From assembly GCA_951813625.1 (NCBI GenBank), contig CATOTS010000016.1, positions 1-64,000 of the forward strand: a DNA stretch of 64,000 nucleotides, given 5' to 3'. A program made the translations under genes and the position numbers. This document shows positions 9,732 to 19,211 of this stretch, piece after piece. Position 1 is the stretch's first letter, and every line of letters begins with the position of its first letter. A model generated the notes under the pieces. The model was not told the DNA's origin, searched no databases, and was given only the letters and a program-made list of their open reading frames with translations. This DNA is from an uncultured Caldilineaceae bacterium (GTDB lineage Bacteria > Chloroflexota > Anaerolineae > Caldilineales > Caldilineaceae).

Positions 9732-9769
9732 AAAAAAAGCGGGAGACCGACCCCCCGCCGGCCTCCCGC
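9732..9769 (-). terminator. Intrinsic terminator, minus strand
   Basis: GCGGGAG (9739-9745) pairs with CTCCCGC (9763-9769). On the minus strand the stem is followed by seven T (9732-9738). It begins immediately after the TAG at 9770-9772 of the truncated minus-strand frame described next. Confidence 0.68.
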
Positions 9770-9985
9770 CTAACCCGCCTCCCCCTCCTTGCGCGCCGCA
9801 CGCGGCAGCAGCGTAATCACCACGCTCTCGCCGCGCTCGACCGTCCTCCACAGGTCGGGCCGCTGCGTCTGCGGGTACTGCCGCCGCACCGCGGCCGTGT
9901 CGATGCGCTCCGCGCGCCGGCCCGCGCGCCACTCGATCAGCAGTCAGCCCTCCAGTTGCCGGCCGCGCACGCTGAGATCGGGCTG
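9770..9985 (-). pseudogene. Truncated phage-like protein tail
   Basis: The minus-strand frame reads PDLSVRGRQLEG, a TGA, then LLIEWRAGRRAERIDTAAVR and on to VVITLLPRAARKEGEAG before TAG. The style resembles C-termini of small phage proteins, but I cannot name the family. It is interrupted by one stop and truncated at its 5' side where hsdR sequence begins on the other strand. Confidence 0.4.
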
Positions 9986-10360
9986 GTGCCGACCGGCAGC
10001 GGCGGGCAGAGGCCGGAGGAGGAGATGGGCCGGTTGTCCAACATTCTGAGGGAATTCAACGATCGGTTCGGCAGCATCGAGTGGAAGGGCCAGAACAAGA
10101 TCGAACGGATCATCGCTAAGGAGCTGCCGACGAAAGTTGGCGAAGACGACGCGTACCGAAACGCGATAGCCAACTCGGACAAGCAGAACGCGCGCATCGA
10201 GCATGACAGGGCGCTGGAAAAGGTGAAGACCGAGCTGCTGGCCGATCAGACGGAGTTGTTCAAGCAGTTCAGCGACAACGAGTCGTTCCGTCACTGGCTC
10301 TCTGAGACGGTTTTCGCGGCTACTTATGACAAGGTCAGGGTGGCCGGCCCTGGTGCATAG
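9985..10360 (+). pseudogene. Type I restriction enzyme R subunit (HsdR) 3' fragment
   Basis: The last ~125 codons match the C-terminal domain of EcoR124-type HsdR: RLSNILREFNDRFG, IIAKELPTKV, NSDKQNARIEHDRAL and ELFKQFSDNESFRHWL. The motor and nuclease domains are absent. The fragment is joined upstream to unrelated sequence. This is the remnant of a lost type I system that once translocated and cleaved unmodified DNA. Confidence 0.75.
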
Positions 10361-10452
10361 GGGACATTTGCCCTTTGACTTCGAGGCCGTGTAGGGGCGA
10401 AAGTGGGCGATTCTGGCCGGTATACGTGCAGGAGAGGGAGGATTGAAAATTG

Positions 10453-11238
10453 GGTAGTGGTCGAATAGTAAGTGATGGTAGAATTGTTGCATGATACAGA
10501 AAACGATCACCTACAGTTGTCGCGTGTGCGGGAGCACGAATATCGTCAAGAATGGGAGCAACCGGCTTGGTCAGCAGCAATATCACTGTAAAGAGTGCAA
10601 TGCGTATCGGGTTTTGGAATCCAAGCGAGAGGCGAAAAAAAAGAGAAGCGCCTCATCCTAAGAGCCTACCAGGAACGCATCAGCCTGCGCGGACTGAGTC
10701 GGTTGTTTGCTGTTCATCGTCACACGATTGCCCGCTGGATTCGAGCGCATGTGGCATCCTTGCCGCCGCTCCGAGCAACTTTGTTGCCCGCCCAGCCCGA
10801 TGACCTGCTCGAAATCGATGAGGCCTGGAGTTTCGTGCGCACACGGCGCAACAAACGCTGGCTGTGGACCGTCATGTGTCGTCGAACGCGTCAGATCGTG
10901 GCTTTTGTGATCGGTGACCGTAGCCAACAGAGTTGTCGCCGCCTATGGGCCAAGGTCCCGTTTACGTACCGCCGATGTCTCTCCTATAGCGACTTCTGGA
11001 ACGCGTATCAAGCGCTGCCCAAAGAGAACCATTGCGCAGTCGGCAAAGAGAGCGGAGAACTCTCCCATATGGAGCGTTGGTATTGTACATTGCGCCAAAG
11101 GCAGGCACGCTATGTTCGCAAAACACTCTCATTCTCCAAGAGCGATGCTTACCACCATATGGTCACCAACTGGTTTATCATTGACCACAACCTGTCAATG
11201 TACTCCTTGACCTAACCACTTACCTTGTGACCACTACC
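10453..11238 (+). mobile_element. IS1-family insertion sequence, complete (786 bp)
   Basis: Imperfect terminal inverted repeats begin GGTAGTGGTC at 10453 and end with the complement at 11238, sharing GTAAGTG further in. The element is flanked by the 8-bp direct repeat GAAAATTG (10445-10452 and 11239-11246), which shows a clean and probably recent insertion. It landed just downstream of the hsdR fragment. Confidence 0.92.
10491..11215 (+). CDS. IS1-family transposase (InsA/InsB', joined by -1 frameshift)
   Basis: The first frame (10491-10661) encodes an InsA-like zinc-finger protein with CRVCG and CHCKEC-type cysteine pairs. The second frame encodes the DDE catalytic part (DEAWSFVRTRRNKRWLW, YSDFWNAYQ, HMERWYCTLRQR, RKTLSFSK). 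They are offset by -1 and overlap at an A8 run (10635-10642), the arrangement in which IS1 makes its fusion transposase by programmed slippage. The InsB' frame is open from 10595 and free of stops to 11215. Confidence 0.9.
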
Positions 11239-11282
11239 GAAAATTGTACATCGAGGGAGGGGGCAATATACTCTCTCGATAA

Positions 11283-11712
11283 CCGGCCAGTTCCCTGTGC
11301 GCGCAAGCGTTCACCCGGGTATACAGCGTTGCGAACGCCATTAGCACCTGTGGAACGGGGGGCGGCCGGCTGGTGACTGAATGTCGTAGATGGAAGGGAG
11401 TTATCTGAACGCCTTGCCTCGCGTCCTCCGAAGGCCTTGGGAGAGAGGTTCTACGGCCTCGTGCGGCAAGGCGCGTGCAGCATGGTAGACAGGCGTTTGC
11501 GATGCCAGCCGCTCTGTACGCGCTTCTGTCCGCCGTCCGTACGTTCAAGGCGCGCTGGCTGAATCGAGAGGTATCCCAGGTACCCTTATGCGGTTTCAGG
11601 CGCTCTACGGGCCTTACAGCGGGGACAATTTGTTCTTATCGAGCTGAAAACGGGCAAAAGCGTCGGATTCGGGCATTGCGGCTTGGTCCGGCGCTTTGTC
11701 GCGTTGGGGGGG
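11283..11712 (+). repeat. Long structured repeat, copy A (contains palindromic element R1 at 11283-11369)
   Basis: About 430 bp with a near copy at 21722-22136. It opens with the short palindromic element R1 (CCGGCCAG ... GGGGGGCGGCCGG), continues with a stem formed by GCCTTGCC and GGCAAGGC and ends with a module containing ATTTGTTC-like sequence and a GCGTCGGAT/GTCCGGCGC hairpin. A poly-G tract follows. Between the two copies a CGCG/CGTG pairing in one becomes CGCG/CGCG in the other. The remaining bases up to 11831 hold no gene I can support. Confidence 0.75.
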
Positions 11713-11831
11713 GGATCCGGCACCTCTACAGATAAGTGCAGGCCTGGTCTGCGTCGATGTGTTCGAGCAAGCCACTTAACCTGGTCGTGCCAGTCGTTGG
11801 CCTGTGTATCGTTTCTGCAGCATCTGCCAAG

Positions 11832-14822
11832 TCAGTGGCTGGATGATCCGTTCAAAGGCAACAGGATTGCCATTCCGATGATCTCGAGCGATGACCGGAT
11901 TCCACTCTTGCGACTGATCTCAGCCAGCCTGGATTCGGTCTCACCCTCGATTCTACGGTTCCAGCCGAGGTACATGTTCCTCAAATTTGCATTCAGTTCG
12001 TCCTTCGCGAGCTGACGCTGGTTTCTGTCGATCTGGCGCCTGGCGTGGGAGCGGACTGCTCGCTCCGCCTTCTCGGTCAGCAGTCTGTTGCGATCACTAA
12101 AGGCGGTGGCAACGCCATTGAACTCTGACAGCAGAAACTGCTCTGCCCTTGTTATGAGGGCCTCCACGTCGAAACCGTCGGATGATAGCCCGTCGTGGGG
12201 CGCTGACATGGCCTGGAGCAGCTTCTGCGCGCGCTCAACCGTCATCGGACCGACCTTCTGCGTGGCGTTGTCTACAGCGGCGCACAGCAGCTCCGCCCTG
12301 GTTGCGTATCCATCCAGCGAACCGATCGCCCATGCCAGCGTCGCGGGGCTGTCCAGCATATCCGGCGGGACTGCGGCGAGACACCACGGCGTGTCGGACA
12401 GCTGCCTCCGCTCAAGATGTCGGGCCAGGAGCATCAGGGGGTGCCGGGTGTGGACGAATTCGACCCCTTCGCTCTCGGCGGCAAAAGATACCCTCAGCCT
12501 CCGTCGCTGATCCATGCGGTTGCGGAACCGGACTATCTCGATCCTCGCATGATGCGTCGCCGGGTACGACATCAACAGTTCCTGGAGGGAGTCCTTCAGT
12601 TCTTGGCTGTTCTTTGCATCGAACTGACCGTCAACCGCCGTCGCATTTATGCTGTTCGGCAGGTGGCGGGCGAAAGCGGCCAGCAAGAACTCGGCCAGTT
12701 CCGCGGACGACAGGAATCTGGATTCGGATTCTCTTATTTCCTGTTGTTCGGACTCGATCAGATGGCGGCCCTGCTCGGAAATGACGCTCGCCCTGCTTAT
12801 CAGCTCCCGGTGTTGCTCGTTGTTTTCTATCGCTTGCGCAGCCCGCTCGAGCCGCTCCTCCTGCTGCCGTGGTGTGAGACCTCGCTTGAACAGGTCCCGT
12901 TCGAAGGAGGCGATGGTTTCACCAAGCACCACCTCCAGTTCACCCAAGGCGCGTTCAAATATGCCAAGCCTTTGGTAGAGCCGTGACAGGATTCTTGCCT
13001 CGATCGTGCCTTGGCTGGCGAGGCTGCGAACGTGGACCTTGTCGGAAGTCTGCCCGATCCGGTCGCATCGCCCGATCCGCTGCTCGACACGCATCGGGTT
13101 CCACGGGAGGTCGTAGTTTACTACAACGTGGCAGTGCTCGAAGTCCAGTCCTTCTCCGGCGACCTCGCTGGCAAGTAGAATCTGGAATTCGCCGCGCCTG
13201 AACTCGGCCGCGATCCGCTCCCTGCTCTTCTCTCCTCGCCGGCAGTCCTCGTCCCTTGCGGGCGTAGGACCGTACATCAGCTCCAGAGAATAGCCCCTTT
13301 CGGAGAGCTTCTCGGCAAGGTATCTGAGCGTGCCCCTGAACGTGGAGAAGATCATGACCCGGTCAGTCTTGAGTTCTCCGAAGGCCTGCGCGAGCATCTC
13401 GAGAAGGGCATCGATTTTCTGGTCCTGGGACCGAAGCGCGGCGCGGGCGAGCGGCTCCAATGCTTTGATTTCGGCGAGCGTGAAGCGGGCCTCGTGCTCG
13501 TCGTCCTCATCCTCGGTCGCGTGCCTCAGTATCTCCGACGCCACCGCCGGGACGCAGCTGGCGGTCCTTCTCTCCGGCATCTGGGTGGCGAATCCGGGCG
13601 GCACGCCCCGGGCAAGCGCGCGCGCCAAACAGAGCCGATACACTTCGTTGTAAAACGCTTCCTCCTCCGGGCTGAAGGTCACTATCCTGGTCGCAGCATC
13701 CCTGGTGGGCCGATGTTCATCGACCTCTGATCGAAGCGTGCGCGTCATGTACGGGCTCAGCGCCTGGAGGTCGCGCGCCGAGTCGACGACGACCGACCGC
13801 TGCCTGCTCCCCTCGATGTCCGATGCGGCCACGAGCTGTCGGAACCGACTCCAGCCCGGACGTGAGAGACCTCCGGATGTTTCCAGCCTGTGGAGTGCAT
13901 GGTCGGCCTCGTGCCTCCATCCCGGCGGCCTTCGCCTCACCAGGCTGATCCAGTCGTTCAGCTGCATGTCCCAGTGAAGCTGCTCCTCCAGGAGCGCCGG
14001 GTCCTCGGCCACGTCCACGCCCAGGACCTCCATCAGGTGAACGATATCGCTCAGATTGGTCTGAAGCGGTGTGGCGGTCAGGAACACCGCTGCCTTTGAG
14101 CGCTCGCAGATGAACTGCGCCACCATGTGCGACAGCGTGTCGGTGTTGCGCAGGTGATGTGCCTCGTCGAATATGGTCAGGTCCCACGCGATGGGTGACT
14201 GCGCCAGGCGCAGCACGTGAGCCTCCATGCGGATCAGTTCCAGGTTGACGACTGACCTCGCAAACCTGGGAGGCAAAACGCCGTCCCGGTCCAAGGAGAC
14301 AAGCGCCTGCCGGATATTTTCGGACGACAGCACCTCAAGGCGCAGATCGAATCGCTGGAGCATCTCTTCGCGCCACTTTCCCACCAGGGACTTTGGGCAG
14401 ACGATCCATACGTTTTCAAGACCGCGCGCTGACCGGGACTCCAGTTCAGCCCAGATGAGACCAGCTTCGATAGTCTTTCCTGTGCCGACTTCGTCAGCGA
14501 TGAGGAGCCGTTGATCAGGGGATTCCAGCATCTTCTTCACCGGCAGGAACTGGTGGTACAGCAGCCTTGTTTTGGATGCCTTGTACGATAGAAACTGGTC
14601 GGTAGCCGGATGTTCGAGCCTGCGCTGCGTCAGCACGACTCTGAGGTCTTCAGGAGTCAGCTCGGTGATTCCCGGTACGGGTTCGAGCTCTTCTATAGGA
14701 ACAAGCTTGGCAGTCTCGCCTATGAACACCCTGGCCGTCTCGCCCGAAACGGCTATCACCCAGCCCGCCGTGCCGGGAGCGGACCTGTATCTCACTTTCA
14801 TTTCCGGTTGGACCGTGCCCAT
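11832..14822 (-). CDS. SNF2/RapA-type DEAD helicase (putative defence helicase)
   Basis: A 996-aa superfamily 2 ATPase. Walker A DEVGTGKT is at about residues 111-118, the DEAH-type box is IFDEAHHL, and SFLTATP-like motif III reads VFLTATPLQ. The second RecA domain carries MIFSTFRGTL, ASEVAGEGLDFEHC and the SNF2 motif VI NPMRVEQRIGRCDRIGQ. The C-terminal ~400 residues are helical and not recognised. A small beta-rich domain precedes the helicase. The ATG is preceded by AAGGGA. It starts 10 bases after the stop of the sacsin-like ATPase gene, so the two form an operon. Helicases of this kind occur in DISARM-like and other anti-phage systems; I cannot assign a named system. Confidence 0.85.
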   Translation of the reverse strand: MGTVQPEMKVRYRSAPGTAGWVIAVSGETARVFIGETAKLVPIEELEPVPGITELTPEDLRVVLTQRRLEHPATDQFLSYKASKTRLLYHQFLPVKKMLESPDQRLLIADEVGTGKTIEAGLIWAELESRSARGLENVWIVCPKSLVGKWREEMLQRFDLRLEVLSSENIRQALVSLDRDGVLPPRFARSVVNLELIRMEAHVLRLAQSPIAWDLTIFDEAHHLRNTDTLSHMVAQFICERSKAAVFLTATPLQTNLSDIVHLMEVLGVDVAEDPALLEEQLHWDMQLNDWISLVRRRPPGWRHEADHALHRLETSGGLSRPGWSRFRQLVAASDIEGSRQRSVVVDSARDLQALSPYMTRTLRSEVDEHRPTRDAATRIVTFSPEEEAFYNEVYRLCLARALARGVPPGFATQMPERRTASCVPAVASEILRHATEDEDDEHEARFTLAEIKALEPLARAALRSQDQKIDALLEMLAQAFGELKTDRVMIFSTFRGTLRYLAEKLSERGYSLELMYGPTPARDEDCRRGEKSRERIAAEFRRGEFQILLASEVAGEGLDFEHCHVVVNYDLPWNPMRVEQRIGRCDRIGQTSDKVHVRSLASQGTIEARILSRLYQRLGIFERALGELEVVLGETIASFERDLFKRGLTPRQQEERLERAAQAIENNEQHRELISRASVISEQGRHLIESEQQEIRESESRFLSSAELAEFLLAAFARHLPNSINATAVDGQFDAKNSQELKDSLQELLMSYPATHHARIEIVRFRNRMDQRRRLRVSFAAESEGVEFVHTRHPLMLLARHLERRQLSDTPWCLAAVPPDMLDSPATLAWAIGSLDGYATRAELLCAAVDNATQKVGPMTVERAQKLLQAMSAPHDGLSSDGFDVEALITRAEQFLLSEFNGVATAFSDRNRLLTEKAERAVRSHARRQIDRNQRQLAKDELNANLRNMYLGWNRRIEGETESRLAEISRKSGIRSSLEIIGMAILLPLNGSSSH

Positions 14823-14832
14823 GATGGTTCCC

Positions 14833-17800
14833 TTATGTCTTGAGGAGACTGCACAGGAATGTCCAGTGCGGAATGCTGTACCGGATCTCCTCTGTGATGG
14901 GAGTCGGCTCGGCTTGCCACTTCAGGTAGACATTGGAAAACCGGATCGGCAGGCCAACGTAAAGATTGCCCAGATCATCGGTGTCCTGGTCGCAGTTCAA
15001 GATGAACGTCCGCATACGTTCCCATCCCCGTGTTCCATCCATGTCCTCGAAGGGTCGGTTGTTGTTGGGATCCAAAAAGGCCCACTCACCGTATCGCAGC
15101 AGGTTGTAGTGCCAGCCGCACAGTCCAAGCAGGTCGCCAAAGTGGTTGGTCTGATAGCCCTTCCTCGGAGGTACGACGTGAACTACATTCACCAACCATC
15201 CGCCGCCGGTTGTGGTGAAAGTCCTGCTGCAGATCTGGCAACGCTTTCCGTAGTCGCCCTCTACCATGCTCCTAAACTCCTCTTCGAGCGCCTGGCCTTC
15301 CGGTCCAAGTTCGGTTCTTGCGACCAATTTCAGTTCGTGGCGTTCTGTCCGCCCCACATGGACTGACCTGACTGTTGAGTCGATAGCCGATTGTGAAGTC
15401 TTCGGCCCTCCTGCTGGTAGCACAGCCAAGTTGTCGCTAGCTGGAAATGGCGAAGTAGTCTGGGCACCATGAAAATGCTTGGCAAACGAGTCTTCTAGGC
15501 TTACCTGACTCAGCCCGTCATCCTCCAGGGTGGCAGCATCTGCGGACTCAACTCCTTCAGTTGTCAGCCATTCCCGCAACCTCTCTGGTGTAATCTTTTT
15601 GTCCCTAATAAGGTCGAGAATCTCGGGTTCAATTCCATATTCTCTAGCCAAATTAGCAACGGTAGGGGAACGCGGTGGCATGAATTCAATCTGCGAAAGA
15701 AGGAAGTCGTCTGCCTCCCAGCCCAGTTCAGTGAATGAGACGGATCTGGGCAAACTCAAATTGCTATCTTCGTTCGGTATCCAAGGCGATTCGTTCAATC
15801 GCTTGACGAACTGCGAGGGGAATGTGCGACTTTGCCAAGCATAATAGTGATATTCGTATGTGCCCCGAAAGCATTCATGCGGTCCCCTATGTACGAGCTC
15901 AGTTAGGGACTGCCAGAGCATTTCGGCCCTTTCACTCCGCTGGTCACCAGCCAGAAATGGAAGCTTTTCCAAGAGCGCGTCTAGACCCAGCAGACTCCAA
16001 TTGTTGATTTCTTCCTCTCTGGTCGAACCATCCCCCCGCCGTATTTGCCATTTCTCTTCCCAGGTAAGGGCAGTATCGTCCCGAATAGGTTTCAGGTAGG
16101 AAGTTGCACCGCATGACTCCAACAAATCTTGCACTTCCTCCCTACGTAAGCAGTCATAGCTATCATCGATGAATCTGACGGTATCAATGCCTTCGAATAA
16201 TTGTTTCAATTTCTTCGTGGGCAGGTATAGATCTCTTGGCGTGTCATACGACCTCTCGGAAGATCCGGACCCCACTGATCGGACAAACGGAGTTCCACGC
16301 AATTGCTTGACAAGCCGTTTCCGTTGCGAAGTCGAGTCGGAGGCAAAAGCTCGTACCATACGAGAGATATCGCTTTCATACTCGTCATCGTCAACCACTG
16401 GCCCGTGTATTCGATACTTTGGGACTACGTTCTGCAGGACATCATCCACCAGGTCGGGCTCTCTAAGCCCTAGAGTCTCAAGGAAGGACCTTGCTTCGGC
16501 GGTTTCACATACAGAGGGCCTCACTGTGGGAAAGTCCGTCTGCTCTACGCCAGGCAGGAACGCCTGTGGCTGCCCCAAAGGGACGTGTCTGCCGTCTGTC
16601 AATCGAATCAATGGTATGTTCAGGTCCGGGGAACGAGGGGACCGGCCGGTGAGCAGTCGAATGATGGCGCGCTGCCCGTTGAGGAACTCATAAAGCGTCC
16701 GTATCCAACTATCTGGCTGTCCTTCCAAGAAATCGCCTGTAAGGCGTCGAGTAATCCTCTCAGGGTCAACTTCCTCAACGTTTAACTCACTCATCAGATA
16801 TTCTCGAATTTGAGGCGTGAGAGCCTGAGTAATGTCCGCGCTGAGCCATGACACCTCGTTACCTTTTCCATAGATGGCTGAGAGCTGCTCACCGGAAAAT
16901 AGTTGTCTAATCTCTTCACCTCTCCCGAGTAGTGCGTCCGCGGCTGAAGTGTAGCCCGAGTTCATGCATGGCAAGAGAGGCTCCGACGAGAGTGCCTGCT
17001 TCGTGACTGTGAAGAGAGGGGCGAACATGTTGGCATGGATTGGGGATGCGCTCGGGATTTTGAAATCTGAATCAGAAGCGGCCCCGAAGCGTTGCGAATT
17101 GAGTGGCAGACAGCGAAGTACGTCTGTGATCAGATCCCCTCTATCTCTGAGCCAACGCAGGGCCTGTAGGAGCAGGATAGAAGTTTCTTCCACGAGGTGA
17201 TTGTTCCAAGGTACATGCGGTGGTACGTTATCTCGGCTTGGAGTAGTCTGGTAAGGTCCCTGCATAAGAAAACCGAGATGTGTTTCCAGAGTGGTGGGAA
17301 AGAAGACAACCAATCGGGAGTCATTCACCGGTTGAATATTCTGTTTGTCGGAATCAAGTAAGAAAGCTATTTCAACATGACCGGCGGGACTGCCCTCATT
17401 ACGGGTCACAGTGCGTGAAAAGACAAGCCACTCTGAGCTGACGTCCTGCGCGCCGAACATCTGTCCAATCACCGTTACTTGCCGAATGCCCTCGTCGAGA
17501 GACTTAGATTCCCGCAAGTAGTGGCCGCTGCGCCCATCCTCAATATGCCACTCGACCTCGTCAATCTGGCGCAAGAATAACAAGGAAGAAGCTCCAAGCC
17601 CTATAAGCCCCGTGACTATGTCGTCGTACGTTGATTCTTCGTTTGACTTTAGTGGAAGTAGAAAAACAGTGTCGTCCACACCTCTCTCGATCGTCGGAGT
17701 CGCCACAGGCAGGACGTAGTTCTCGATAGCGAAATCCTCAGGACCGGAATGAATCTCAGGGCGATCAGTAACGGCGTAAACAGATTTGAATCCAATGCCA

Positions 17801-18117
17801 AAACGGCCGATCGCTGTAAGGTCGTCTGCTTTGACTGACTCAGCTATTTCACATATCCCTCGGACATCGGCTTCATTGAATGGGCGGCCAAAGTGACTGA
17901 ACCGTAGCTCGTTCTTTGTCAACTTAAATGAGACTGCCTTTGATCCTTCCCATTCTGACCCCCGTTCTCTCAGTGCGTCCTCTGCATTCTGAAGCAATTC
18001 AAATATGAAGTGCGCTCTGTCACTGTATAGGGATGCAAGCAGCCGGCCGTAATTCCCGACCTTCGTGCCGTATTCCTTCTCCTTGTCCTTACGAATCTTC
18101 CTGTAGTCGAGTGCCAT
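14833..18117 (-). CDS. Sacsin-like GHKL (HSP90-type) ATPase with C-terminal HNH-like module
   Basis: The ATG at 18117 has an AAGGAG site 8 bases upstream; the frame extends further to 18183 without such a site. The N-terminus is a GHKL ATPase of the sacsin type: the N box reads FELLQNAEDAL (about residues 39-49) and the G box is GRFGIGFKSVY (about 104-114). A long middle region is unassigned. The last ~135 residues carry CQIC, VVHVVPPRKG and LCGWHYNLL, which fits a degenerate HNH zinc-type nuclease. At 1094 aa it is the first gene of a two-gene operon with an SNF2 helicase. GC content is lower than neighbouring genes, suggesting acquisition by transfer. Role in defence is inferred. Confidence 0.83.
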   Translation of the reverse strand: MALDYRKIRKDKEKEYGTKVGNYGRLLASLYSDRAHFIFELLQNAEDALRERGSEWEGSKAVSFKLTKNELRFSHFGRPFNEADVRGICEIAESVKADDLTAIGRFGIGFKSVYAVTDRPEIHSGPEDFAIENYVLPVATPTIERGVDDTVFLLPLKSNEESTYDDIVTGLIGLGASSLLFLRQIDEVEWHIEDGRSGHYLRESKSLDEGIRQVTVIGQMFGAQDVSSEWLVFSRTVTRNEGSPAGHVEIAFLLDSDKQNIQPVNDSRLVVFFPTTLETHLGFLMQGPYQTTPSRDNVPPHVPWNNHLVEETSILLLQALRWLRDRGDLITDVLRCLPLNSQRFGAASDSDFKIPSASPIHANMFAPLFTVTKQALSSEPLLPCMNSGYTSAADALLGRGEEIRQLFSGEQLSAIYGKGNEVSWLSADITQALTPQIREYLMSELNVEEVDPERITRRLTGDFLEGQPDSWIRTLYEFLNGQRAIIRLLTGRSPRSPDLNIPLIRLTDGRHVPLGQPQAFLPGVEQTDFPTVRPSVCETAEARSFLETLGLREPDLVDDVLQNVVPKYRIHGPVVDDDEYESDISRMVRAFASDSTSQRKRLVKQLRGTPFVRSVGSGSSERSYDTPRDLYLPTKKLKQLFEGIDTVRFIDDSYDCLRREEVQDLLESCGATSYLKPIRDDTALTWEEKWQIRRGDGSTREEEINNWSLLGLDALLEKLPFLAGDQRSERAEMLWQSLTELVHRGPHECFRGTYEYHYYAWQSRTFPSQFVKRLNESPWIPNEDSNLSLPRSVSFTELGWEADDFLLSQIEFMPPRSPTVANLAREYGIEPEILDLIRDKKITPERLREWLTTEGVESADAATLEDDGLSQVSLEDSFAKHFHGAQTTSPFPASDNLAVLPAGGPKTSQSAIDSTVRSVHVGRTERHELKLVARTELGPEGQALEEEFRSMVEGDYGKRCQICSRTFTTTGGGWLVNVVHVVPPRKGYQTNHFGDLLGLCGWHYNLLRYGEWAFLDPNNNRPFEDMDGTRGWERMRTFILNCDQDTDDLGNLYVGLPIRFSNVYLKWQAEPTPITEEIRYSIPHWTFLCSLLKT

Positions 18118-18504
18118 TAACTTATCTCCTTCGGTGTGAGTGGTGGGAAGTATTTTCATAAGCTTGTGAGCCATCGTTCTCAATAGCGAGCGTCACCAAT
18201 AATTTCTGGAGCCGTGGTCAGTGGGAATCCGTCGTTGGCGCGGGATTGATTATCTCCATCCTCAAAGCGCTCACGGCTTTTCTGATTCGGGTGCCGGTCA
18301 GGCTACCCGAATTGTCTCTTGCAGCGTCTGCGTTCTGCGACAGGAATTGAGGCTGTTGACTCGTCATAACGATGCTCCTGATTGGAGGCTGTTCGAGTTG
18401 CTGGCAGCGATCCTTCAATCTACCATTAATTGCCATTTTCCGCAAGCGTTTTTGCGGGGTCAATCAATCGTTTGCAAGCCGCTATTGCGGGTGAATGCTG
18501 TCTT
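18118..18504. other. Intergenic region with small hairpin
   Basis: No gene is supported here. It holds the ribosome-binding region of the sacsin-like gene and a CCGCAA/TTGCGG hairpin at 18440-18457. Similar GCAAGC...TTGCGGG words recur around 18474-18490 and 18535-18550. Confidence 0.4.
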
Positions 18505-18915
18505 CTATAGATGTGCGATAGATGATCTTAACGGCTGCGTATTGCGGGGCTGCGAAATAGTTCGGGCATGACGCATCGCCGCGAACACCTTTTCGAGATC
18601 GTCGATTTCTCTCTTGTGCTGCTGGCGTCCGTTTTCGTCCATACCAACGCGATTTGGCCATGCGCTCCAGGATGCGCTTCGAGGCGGCTGGCGCATGGGT
18701 GAGCGAGGAGGGATGTCCAGCTTGACCCTGCCCAGGGGGGCAAATCTGGCGCCAATGGCGGCCGCCAGGTCCTGCGGGGCCAGGGGCTGGCAGTAGAGCG
18801 CCGTTCTCAAGATGACGCGGACTTCCTCTTCCATGGAACGACCGTTCTCAGCTACCTGGACGCGCAGCCGGCGTTTCAGCTCTTCTTCGAGGTTACGCAC
18901 AGTTATGCTGGCCAT
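18505..18915 (-). pseudogene. FitA-like ribbon-helix-helix antitoxin, orphaned and fused out of frame
   Basis: From the ATG at 18915 (GGGAGAA upstream) the first ~80 residues match FitA/Arc-type antitoxins: MASITVRNLEEELKRRLRVQ, AENGRSMEEEVR and PMRQPP at the usual end. FitA binds operator DNA and neutralises a PIN-domain RNase, FitB. After PMRQPP the reading frame runs on for ~55 unrelated residues, and no FitB gene follows. The DNA-binding part looks intact, so it may still be expressed, but the pair is broken. Confidence 0.5.
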
Positions 18916-19211
18916 ATCAGTTCTCCCATTTGCAATCACATTACCAAAGCCCATTCCGGAAGGCGAAAGTGGTGCGGACACTGAATTCCTGCTGCTCAAG
19001 CGCTCCTTACACATCTCGGTAGGGAGCCCCTATCATCAAGATCCCTACTCTGTCCTGGAAGAAGCTAAAGTGACATTTGTTCACCGGTAGGGGCTAAAGT
19101 ATCCTTTCGTGGTCTAGTCGCGGGGAACCATCATTAAGTGATCTTAGATAGGTGCTCCGGAGCCAATCGGATAGGCGTAAACGACTGTGTGATATGGGGG
19201 TATATGCATTT

